DNA from: Clostridia bacterium
GTDB lineage: Bacteria > Bacillota > Peptococcia > DRI-13 > DTU073
Length of the DNA stretch: 15,801 bases
Assembly (NCBI GenBank): GCA_028709105.1
Contig: JAQVYD010000017.1
Span: 1-15,801, forward strand
Reading direction: 5' to 3'
Shown here: piece by piece, positions 6,826 to 13,352 of the stretch
How positions within the stretch are numbered: the stretch's first letter is position 1
Layout of the letters: the number at the start of each line of letters is the position of its first letter
The notes under the pieces: model-generated
What the model saw: only the letters and a program-made list of their open reading frames with translations
What the model was told of the DNA's origin: nothing
The model's database searches: none
Position numbers and translations under genes: made by a program

Positions 6826-8067
6826 TTATTCTGTCCTGCCTAATTCCGGTTTAGTACTCACACTTATTGTTCTGCTGATGGTCATAATTCTCCCCGCTTC
6901 TAAGTACACCTTGGGGATACCGGAATCTATCGCCGTTCTACGCACGGGAAGACAAGCCCTTGTCCCGACTTGGATCTCTTTAACCCCTGACACATTAACC
7001 ATGGTCAGTTGCATCCCTACCTTGCCGATAATTCTTCCTGTTCCCCCGGGGAAGAGTACCGGGGAGCGAAACTTATCCCAACCGAGATAAGTTAAAAAAA
7101 GTTTAGCCATACCTTTAAGTAAATCGAAAAAGCTAGCCGGCTTAAAAAGCGGTTCCAACTGTACCCCATCCACAAAACCTACCGGTAAAACAGCAACGCG
7201 CAGGGGACAACGCGTTTTAAAAGCCCGCCCATAACCCACTGTATGTCCCCGCGGTAATTGCCGAAGATAAACTACCTTTGCTTTTAAGCACCAAGTATCT
7301 TTTAAGGCAAGTATTTTTCCCATGTGCGGAGAAGGATATTGACCATAAAGAAGAGTGCCCACGCGCACCATATCTAAAGACATTTCCGGTAAATCGACAA
7401 GCGCTGCACTATTAGCTATATGCTTAATCAAGCCCTTTATTCCTGCTTTTTCTAAATCAGCACAAACCTTTTGGAACAGATGGAACTGAGTACGGCTATA
7501 ACTTTTGTTTTTCCACATCGCCGCAGCCAGATGGGAATAAACACCTTCTAAGAAGAGTCCGGGGATAGCGATAATTTCTCGTGCTGCAGCAACAACGTCT
7601 TTAGGCCAAAAACCATAACGCCCCATCCCTGTTTCTACTTTAAGGTGTACCTTAATTGTCCCCCCATTTTTCTCCAGCCATTGTTGCAACCAGCTAAGAG
7701 CTTCTTGACTAGCTACGGTCGCCGTTAAATCAAACTGCGCAAGACAAGGAATTTCGTCTGGCGAAAAAGGTTGAAATACTAAAAGGGGAACCGTGATCCC
7801 TGCTTGACGCAACTGTTTCCCTTCAGCGACATTCGTTACCCCTAACATATCTATGCCCATTTCTTCTAATACTCGACTTACTTCAACCGCCCCATGCCCA
7901 TAAGCATCGGCTTTCACTACACCGAGGAGTTTTACTCCCGGCCCTATTCTTTGTCTGATTTCTTGATAGTTGTGTTTCAGTGCTCCCAAATCCACCTCTA
8001 CCCAGCGGGGACCAAGCTCCTCCTGCCAAGTCAAATCAGGCATAGGATTAACCATCCCCTCTGCCAC
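6826..8067 (-). CDS. Alanine racemase-like PLP enzyme, divergent C-terminal domain
   Basis: Alanine racemase makes D-alanine for peptidoglycan using pyridoxal phosphate. The N-terminal barrel is typical: RWVEVDLGAL, PLP lysine Lys52 in VVKADAYGHGA, VETGMGRYG, and HIANSAAL with DMVRVGTLLYG. The second catalytic tyrosine aligns with Tyr279 in TVGYGRAF. The C-terminal domain is unusual. GYADGY reads GFVDGV, about 30 extra residues (about 302-340) follow, and the conserved MDQ reads MQL (352-354). Substrate or activity may therefore differ from a standard Alr. I chose the GTG at 8067, seven bases after GGAGGG; the TTG at 8073 is too close to that site. The start is two bases past the femX stop, so the two are translationally coupled. 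Length 413 residues, slightly above the family norm. Confidence 0.85.
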   Translation of the reverse strand: MAEGMVNPMPDLTWQEELGPRWVEVDLGALKHNYQEIRQRIGPGVKLLGVVKADAYGHGAVEVSRVLEEMGIDMLGVTNVAEGKQLRQAGITVPLLVFQPFSPDEIPCLAQFDLTATVASQEALSWLQQWLEKNGGTIKVHLKVETGMGRYGFWPKDVVAAAREIIAIPGLFLEGVYSHLAAAMWKNKSYSRTQFHLFQKVCADLEKAGIKGLIKHIANSAALVDLPEMSLDMVRVGTLLYGQYPSPHMGKILALKDTWCLKAKVVYLRQLPRGHTVGYGRAFKTRCPLRVAVLPVGFVDGVQLEPLFKPASFFDLLKGMAKLFLTYLGWDKFRSPVLFPGGTGRIIGKVGMQLTMVNVSGVKEIQVGTRACLPVRRTAIDSGIPKVYLEAGRIMTISRTISVSTKPELGRTE

Positions 8068-8069
8068 GG

Positions 8070-9167
8070 TCAATCCCTCCTTTTCTCGCCTTTTATAGCC
8101 TTTTTAAAATTAATCAGCCGTCTGATGTTTTTTTGATAAAGTGGTTCTAAATTTGTCCATAACCCATAGTAAAAAGGGGAAAAAACCAAATCATATTCAC
8201 CCGAAAATTCTGTAAAAGTACCGTTAAACCCCTTCTTAAAACGATACAACCCATAAAGAGGGTTGTCCTCCGCTAAATTACCGGAAACTCCCCGAAAGTC
8301 GTAGGTTTTACAATTATTTTCTTTAGCCCATTTAATCATCGTCCACTGTAAAAGATAATTAGGCATGACATTACGGTGAGCATTAGCAGAGGCCCCGTAA
8401 ATATACCAAGCCGTATCCCCGAAAAGATAAGCTAAAGTCCCCGCAATTGGTTTACCCTGATAATAGGCCAGAAAAAGCTTCAAATATCCCGCCGGGACTA
8501 AACAATCCCACATCTCCTCAAAATAGTGATAAGAACGAACCAGAAATTTATCTCGTTCCGTTGTCTCTTGCAGAATCTCGTAAAATATCGGCAAGTCCTC
8601 TTTCCCGCAGTTTTCCTTTATTTCTACACCTTTTCTCTCCGCCAAACGAAGATTATAACGAGTTTTAGCATGAAAATTGGCTAGCAGTGTGTCTAAATCC
8701 GGAGTTAGATCCAAGCGAAAAACAAATTTAGGCTGCAGCCCCTCAAACCCTTCCTTTCTTCCTGCTGCTACAAAACCCCGAGAACGCAGGTATTCACGTA
8801 AAGCAAGATCTTCTATAGAAACATCAGGATCAATCTTCAAAAAAATGGCGTCTTTTTCTCGAGCTAATTTTCTGACCTCGCTAAATAAAAAATCCATTAA
8901 CTCTTGGTTATGCAAGTCGCCCACAGGCCCTCGCGGAGCATAAAAAATCAGTTTACCCAAAACAGGGATACGCCGTGCTAAAAGACTAAGCGCAGCCACA
9001 GGTTGTTTTTCTTCATTTTCAAGGACCATGCGATAAGGCACCCAAGCCCCTTTGCCTTTGAGATCTCCCCATTCCCAAGTCTGTAAAATATGGTTTTTCG
9101 GTGCTTGCCGCACAAAATTATTAAAATATTCTTTTTCAGCAATTTCCAGTAATCTTGAATAAAACAT
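8070..9167 (-). CDS. FemAB-family aminoacyl-tRNA:lipid II transferase (FemX-like)
   Basis: Fem transferases add amino acids from aminoacyl-tRNAs to the stem peptide of lipid II, building peptidoglycan interpeptide bridges at the cytoplasmic membrane face. The 365-residue protein shows the paired acetyltransferase-like folds of the family: ILQTWEWGDLKG (28-39), FYAPRGPVGD (75-84), FHAKTRYNLRLAERKG (165-180), and YDFRGVSG (289-296) with YGLYRFKKGFNG. The coiled-coil arm of Staphylococcus FemA appears to be missing, as in short FemX forms. The amino acid transferred cannot be read from the sequence. The ATG at 9167 has AAGGAGG just upstream. It follows the pyrG terminator, so it likely starts a new transcript shared with the racemase-like gene. 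Confidence 0.88.
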   Translation of the reverse strand: MFYSRLLEIAEKEYFNNFVRQAPKNHILQTWEWGDLKGKGAWVPYRMVLENEEKQPVAALSLLARRIPVLGKLIFYAPRGPVGDLHNQELMDFLFSEVRKLAREKDAIFLKIDPDVSIEDLALREYLRSRGFVAAGRKEGFEGLQPKFVFRLDLTPDLDTLLANFHAKTRYNLRLAERKGVEIKENCGKEDLPIFYEILQETTERDKFLVRSYHYFEEMWDCLVPAGYLKLFLAYYQGKPIAGTLAYLFGDTAWYIYGASANAHRNVMPNYLLQWTMIKWAKENNCKTYDFRGVSGNLAEDNPLYGLYRFKKGFNGTFTEFSGEYDLVFSPFYYGLWTNLEPLYQKNIRRLINFKKAIKGEKRRD

Positions 9168-9259
9168 AGTTCCTCCTTCATTAAGACATCTTTATTTTTC
9201 CCCGATTGGGCAATAATACGCTTTTTCCCCACTTCGCGAAAGAACAACACTTTCCCTCT

Positions 9260-9291
9260 TTTAAAAAAGGTGCAGCTCTGGCTGCACCTTT
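9260..9291 (-). terminator. Rho-independent terminator of pyrG
   Basis: aaaggtgcagc (9266-9276) and gctgcaccttt (9281-9291) form a perfect 11-bp stem with a 4-base loop. The minus-strand RNA continues with TTTTTTAAAA. It begins 24 bases after the pyrG stop. No plus-strand gene faces it, although the stem is flanked by T-rich sequence on both sides. Confidence 0.93.
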
Positions 9292-9314
9292 ACTTTTTCA
9301 CCATGATATAAAAT

Positions 9315-10916
9315 TTAACGTTTTTGCAAGGCAGCACCGAGGAAATCTCGGAACAAAGGATGAGCACGATTCGGTCTAGACTTAAATTCAGGATGGAATT
9401 GACAACCAACAAACCAAGGATGATCCGGAATTTCTATAATCTCTACTGTTTTTTCATCAAGAGATAATCCGCTAATCAGCAAACCATGTTGAGTTAAGAC
9501 CTCCCGATAAGTATTGTTAAATTCGTAACTGTGCCTGTGTCTTTCCGCAATCTGCTTTTCTTGATAAGCAGTATAAGCCCTAGAGCCTTCTTGTAGTAAA
9601 CAGGGATAACTACCCACCCGTTTCTTTTTATTCTGCCCGGCGGGATCTTCCCCAGCAGCCAGCGAGGTAATGACAGGATGAGCGGCATCAGAGCCAAACT
9701 CCAGACTCCCAGCCGCAAGCCCCGCAACATTTTGGGCGAATTCGGTTACGGCCAGCTGCATACCCAAACCAATCCCTAAAAAGGGGATCCCCTTTTCCCG
9801 CGCATATTGAATTGCTTTGATTTTGCCGACAACACTACAATCTCCAAAGCCACTGGGTATTAATATACAATCAACATCTTGCAATAGTTCTGCGGGATTC
9901 TGCCCCTGCTCTAATTCCCCAGAAGCAATCCTTTTAATCTCCACGGCCACATTATGATAAATTCCGGCATGACGCAAAGCCTCGGAAACACTAAGATAAG
10001 CATCAGGAAGCTCTACATATCTACCAATCAAAGCGACTTGAACAGAACCTTGCGGATTTTTAATCTTATGAACTATTTCTTCCCACTCGCTTAGCTCGGC
10101 CTGTCCACATTGTAACTTTAGCCGTTCAATCACAATGTCATCCAGTCCTTCTTTTTTTAAAATCAACGGAATTTCATAAATAGTCTCGGCATCCACAGCT
10201 TGGATGACCGCATCACGATCAATATCACAAAAAAGAGCCAGTTTCTCCTCCATTTCTTTGGAAAGAGCCCTTTCGGAGCGACAAACAATGGCATCGGGCT
10301 GAATCCCAATCCCTCTCAACTCTTTCACGCTATGCTGAGTCGGTTTTGTTTTCACTTCACCGGCTGCTTTCAGATAAGGGACAAGGGTTACATGAATATA
10401 CATCACATTGTCCCGCCCGATATCATTTTTAATCTGCCTGATTGCTTCCAAAAAAGGCAAAGATTCAATATCCCCTACCGTACCCCCTATTTCCGTAATG
10501 ACGATATCAGGATGATTCTCCTTGGCTACACGATGAATCGTCGTCTTAATCTCATTTGTAATATGGGGAATTACCTGTACTGTACCTCCCCGATATTCTC
10601 CGTTTCTTTCTTTTTTGATTACCGACCAATAAATTTTACCGGTGGTCGTATTACAGGACCTACTGACATTAATATCCACAAATCTTTCATAATGTCCTAG
10701 GTCAAGGTCTGTCTCTCCTCCATCTTCTGTCACGAAAACCTCCCCATGCTGATAAGGGCTCATTGTACCGGGATCAACATTAATATAAGGGTCAAACTTT
10801 TGTATAACAACTTTCAAGCCACGGCTTTTTAAGAGGCGGCCCAAAGATGACGCGGTAATTCCTTTTCCTAAGGAAGACACGACGCCACCTGTAATAAAAA
10901 TATATTTCGTCGTCAA
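9315..10916 (-). CDS. pyrG: CTP synthase with degenerate glutaminase domain
   Basis: CTP synthase makes CTP from UTP and ATP, with nitrogen from glutamine via a C-terminal class I amidotransferase domain, or from free ammonia. The synthetase domain looks intact: FITGGVVSSLGKG (7-19), KFDPYINVDPGTMSP, EDGGETDLDLGHYERF and EIGGTVGDIES. The amidotransferase domain lacks key residues. The nucleophile cysteine is Gly383 (GIGLGMQ, codon GGT at 9768-9770). The oxyanion/lid motif reads PSGFGDCSVVG (354-364) instead of PGGFGxRGxEG. RHRHRYE reads RHRHSYE (Ser463), and MRLG reads KRVG. The triad His508 and Glu510 remain. I infer ammonia-dependent activity only. The TTG at 10916 has AGGAGG eight bases upstream and gives the normal N-terminus. 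It has its own promoter and terminator, next to rpoE as in B. subtilis. Length 533 residues is normal. Confidence 0.95.
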   Translation of the reverse strand: MTTKYIFITGGVVSSLGKGITASSLGRLLKSRGLKVVIQKFDPYINVDPGTMSPYQHGEVFVTEDGGETDLDLGHYERFVDINVSRSCNTTTGKIYWSVIKKERNGEYRGGTVQVIPHITNEIKTTIHRVAKENHPDIVITEIGGTVGDIESLPFLEAIRQIKNDIGRDNVMYIHVTLVPYLKAAGEVKTKPTQHSVKELRGIGIQPDAIVCRSERALSKEMEEKLALFCDIDRDAVIQAVDAETIYEIPLILKKEGLDDIVIERLKLQCGQAELSEWEEIVHKIKNPQGSVQVALIGRYVELPDAYLSVSEALRHAGIYHNVAVEIKRIASGELEQGQNPAELLQDVDCILIPSGFGDCSVVGKIKAIQYAREKGIPFLGIGLGMQLAVTEFAQNVAGLAAGSLEFGSDAAHPVITSLAAGEDPAGQNKKKRVGSYPCLLQEGSRAYTAYQEKQIAERHRHSYEFNNTYREVLTQHGLLISGLSLDEKTVEIIEIPDHPWFVGCQFHPEFKSRPNRAHPLFRDFLGAALQKR

Positions 10917-10960
10917 TTTCTTCCCCTCCTCCCCGAAGTCCGTTTTAACATACGCTTTAA

Positions 10961-10989
10961 ATTTTATACTTACCCTCCGCTTACGTCAA
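10961..10989 (-). promoter_or_regulatory. Sigma-A promoter of pyrG
   Basis: On the minus strand TTGACG (10984-10989) and TAAAAT (10961-10966) are separated by exactly 17 bases; each box matches consensus at five of six positions. It predicts a leader of about 38 bases before the TTG start. The predicted start region reads AAAGCGTATG, without the G run that drives reiterative-transcription control of pyrG in B. subtilis, and the leader is too short for an attenuator. Confidence 0.75.
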
Positions 10990-11028
10990 CATGATTTTCA
11001 CAGCTTTTTGATAATCACACTTAACATA

Positions 11029-11051
11029 AAAGCAGCCGGCGATACCCGGCT
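11029..11051 (-). terminator. Short hairpin after rpoE, probable terminator
   Basis: agccgg (11034-11039) and ccggct (11046-11051) form a 6-bp GC-rich stem with a 6-base loop, four bases after the rpoE stop. The minus-strand RNA continues GCTTTTATG. The stem is short and the U tract moderate, but a separate pyrG promoter just downstream agrees with termination here. Confidence 0.6.
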
Positions 11052-11054
11052 TAC

Positions 11055-11447
11055 TTATTCTTCCCATTCCTCATCTTCAGTAAAACTAAACTTCTCATAT
11101 TTGTCAGTAACTTCTTCTTCATTGTCGATTTCTGTCAACAAAGAACGGCGGCGAAAAAGATGAGTCTGTGCACCTGCGTTAGAAGCAGTACGCCGCACAA
11201 TTTTTCCCTGAGTCCATTCTTTCAAACCCCAGTTTCCTTGCCCCAAAGAAATAAAACGATGATCCAAGATTATCTCCGTATGTACTGCTGCTATCTTTTG
11301 GGGGTCATCAAAAGGGGTCCCTTTGATGGTGAAGGCTTGTTGTAACAGTTCTCGCAGTTTTCTGCTTTGGTTATGTGCAGATTTAAGGATTTGATAAACT
11401 ATCTCCACTTCAGGCAAATTAGAGTCTATCCCGCCCAATTCCTCCAT
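11055..11447 (-). CDS. rpoE: RNA polymerase delta subunit-like protein (RpoE), short acidic tail
   Basis: The delta subunit of Gram-positive RNA polymerase speeds recycling and affects promoter selectivity. The N-terminal winged-helix (HARE-HTH) domain is recognised from AAVHTEIILDHRFISLG (53-69) followed by NWGLKEW (72-78), which matches the B. subtilis IDGRFLAL...WGLRSW pattern. The tail is acidic (EIDNEEEVTDK, TEDEEWEE) but much shorter than the long Asp/Glu tail of the B. subtilis protein, and a basic stretch (HLFRRRS) precedes it. The protein is 130 residues against about 170 there. The ATG at 11447 has GAGGTG six bases upstream. The location next to pyrG is the classic rpoE site. Overall identity is low, but domain and context agree. 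Confidence 0.82.
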   Translation of the reverse strand: MEELGGIDSNLPEVEIVYQILKSAHNQSRKLRELLQQAFTIKGTPFDDPQKIAAVHTEIILDHRFISLGQGNWGLKEWTQGKIVRRTASNAGAQTHLFRRRSLLTEIDNEEEVTDKYEKFSFTEDEEWEE

Positions 11448-11586
11448 TTATAACACCTCTTTGCTAATCTCCTTATTTAACCTTTAAGGCAGCGGTTACA
11501 AAACCGATTAACAAATTATTCTCAATATGTTCTTCTTTTTCCTGCAGAAAAAAACAAATTAAAATATTTTTTTAACTGTAAGCATC

Positions 11587-13260
11587 CTACATTTTTTCCG
11601 GAGCATTCACCCCCAAAAGCAAAAGGACATTACGCAGCGTGATGCGGGCGGCATCAACAAGGAATAAACGTGCTTGCCGTAAAGCCGCATCATCAGTTAA
11701 AACTCGGCAGCTATTATAAAAACTATGGAAAAGTGAAGCCAGCTCGTGAGCATAATGGGTAAGATGATGTGGTTCATAATTAACCGCTGCTCCTACTATT
11801 TCATCAGGGAATTCAGCAATCTTACGAATCAAAGCAATTTCCTCTGTCTCTTTTAATAAAGTAAAGTCAACCTCTCGAGAAGCGACAGGCTCTTCCGTAC
11901 TTGCCAGTAAAATACTGTTAATTCTAGCATGAGCATACTGGACATAGTAAACAGGATTATCAGCTGTTTCTGTTTTAGCCAAATCCAAATCAAAATCAAG
12001 ATGACTATCCGGACTGCGCATCACAAAAAAGAAACGCGCGGCATCCCTGCCTACCTCGTCGATTAATTCAGACAGGGTAATATACTGTCCGCTCCGTTTA
12101 GACATACGTGCTATTTCACCACCACGCAAAAGGCGTACCAACTGCATTAAAATTACGTGCAGGTCTTCCGGGGCATAGCCTAAAGCCTGCATCGCCCCTT
12201 TCATCCGGGCTACATGCCCATGATGGTCAGCCCCCCAGATATTAATTACTTTTTCAAAGCCGCGCTTAAATTTATTCTGATGATAAGCAATATCCGCCGC
12301 AAAATATGTAGCCAAACCATTTGAACGAAGAAGCACCTCATCTTTTTCCTCACCGAATTCCGTCGTTTTTAACCAAAGCGCCCCTTCTTTTTCATAAACA
12401 AGACCTTTTTGCTGAAGTTCTTGAATCGTCTGAGCAATAGCCCCACTATCGTGAAGACTCTGTTCACTAAACCAAACATCATACTCCACCCCAAAACGGG
12501 CCAAGTCTTTTTTGATGTTGCTGAGCTTCTCCTGTAGGGCTTTCTGAATCAAAAACTCTCTCCGCAAAGTTGCCTCAACCCCTAAATATTTATCCCCCAC
12601 TTCCGCAATAATATTCTTTACTGTCTCGATAAGATCGGCTCCATGATAGCCTTCTTCGGGGAAAACAACATCGTGCCCTAAAAGCTGTAAATAGCGAGCC
12701 TCCAGGGATTTGCCGAAATTTTCAATCTGATTGCCGGCATCATTAATATAAAATTCTCGCGTCACCTCATAACCTGCTGCTGCCAAAACATTACAGAGGG
12801 TATCCCCTAACGCAGCTCCCCGCGCATTACCCATATGTAAAAGCCCGGTAGGATTAGCGCTGACAAACTCTACCTGCACTCTCTGCCCCCCGCCAAAATT
12901 AGAGCAGCCATATCTTTCATCTTCATTAATTACTTGTGGTAAAACTTGATAAAGCCAAGCAGTGCCTAAATAAAAATTAATAAAGCCCGCTCCGGCAATC
13001 TCTATTTTTTCAAGCCAGTCCTGAACATTTACGAAATGCTCCGTGATGATTTGGGCAATTTCCCGTGGAGCTTTATGATTCTCTTTACTTAGCAGCATCG
13101 CTACATTTGTAGCAAAATCACCATGTTCTTTTTCCCGCGGTACTTCCACTGTAAAATCAGGTAATTCTGTAAAATTCAACTGCCCCTCGGCTTGCGCTTG
13201 TCTTAATGCTTTTACTATTTCTAAAGATAGTTGCTCTTTTTTAGAAGTAAGAATACTCAT
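11587..13260 (-). CDS. argS: Arginyl-tRNA synthetase
   Basis: This class I synthetase charges tRNA-Arg with arginine. The 557-residue protein shows the N-terminal additional domain (about 1-100), the HIGH-type motif as HMGN in SANPTGLLHMGNARG (134-148), the KMSKS-type loop as ARMSKRSG (384-391), and a C-terminal DALR anticodon-binding domain ending LLLLGVNAPEKM. The HMGN and RMSK spellings differ from consensus but keep the residues the family usually keeps. The ATG at 13260 has GGGGAGGAG seven bases upstream. The 92-base upstream gap is too short for a T-box leader, so charging-dependent control of that kind is unlikely here. Confidence 0.97.
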   Translation of the reverse strand: MSILTSKKEQLSLEIVKALRQAQAEGQLNFTELPDFTVEVPREKEHGDFATNVAMLLSKENHKAPREIAQIITEHFVNVQDWLEKIEIAGAGFINFYLGTAWLYQVLPQVINEDERYGCSNFGGGQRVQVEFVSANPTGLLHMGNARGAALGDTLCNVLAAAGYEVTREFYINDAGNQIENFGKSLEARYLQLLGHDVVFPEEGYHGADLIETVKNIIAEVGDKYLGVEATLRREFLIQKALQEKLSNIKKDLARFGVEYDVWFSEQSLHDSGAIAQTIQELQQKGLVYEKEGALWLKTTEFGEEKDEVLLRSNGLATYFAADIAYHQNKFKRGFEKVINIWGADHHGHVARMKGAMQALGYAPEDLHVILMQLVRLLRGGEIARMSKRSGQYITLSELIDEVGRDAARFFFVMRSPDSHLDFDLDLAKTETADNPVYYVQYAHARINSILLASTEEPVASREVDFTLLKETEEIALIRKIAEFPDEIVGAAVNYEPHHLTHYAHELASLFHSFYNSCRVLTDDAALRQARLFLVDAARITLRNVLLLLGVNAPEKM

Positions 13261-13319
13261 ATAATTGCTCCTCCCCGGTACGGCAAACTTTGTCCTTGCT
13301 TTTTTACTTTATTGCACCT

Positions 13320-13328
13320 ATTTTAACA
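13320..13328 (-). promoter_or_regulatory. Extended -10 promoter of argS
   Basis: The minus strand reads TGTTAAAAT, an extended -10 box about 60 bases before the argS start. No good -35 box is found. It sits between inverted copies of tccttgc (13293-13299) and gcaagga (13335-13341), so the region could fold with the promoter in the loop; I do not know whether this matters. Confidence 0.45.
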
Positions 13329-13352
13329 CAATCCGCAAGGAAAACATAGCAG

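Noticed and set aside
8978..9250. Minus-strand frame of 90 codons overlapping the start of femX
   Set aside because: It is out of frame with the conserved FemX N-terminus and includes the femX leader; its sequence shows no domain.
10200..10700. Long plus-strand open frame antisense to pyrG (166 codons)
   Set aside because: It lies wholly opposite a well-conserved part of CTP synthase, lacks a good ribosome site, and its translation looks like no protein family. It is a shadow of pyrG codon use.
10917..10960. Reiterative-transcription attenuator of pyrG as in B. subtilis
   Set aside because: The predicted start region has no G run and the leader, about 38 bases, contains no terminator hairpin.
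11448..11586. AT-rich hairpin after argS and a promoter for rpoE
   Set aside because: The stems found are A-T only or five base pairs long, and no -35/-10 pair with good spacing was seen. This gap holds nothing I can call with confidence.
13261..13352. T-box riboswitch upstream of argS
   Set aside because: The gap is only 92 bases and lacks the specifier-loop and antiterminator features.
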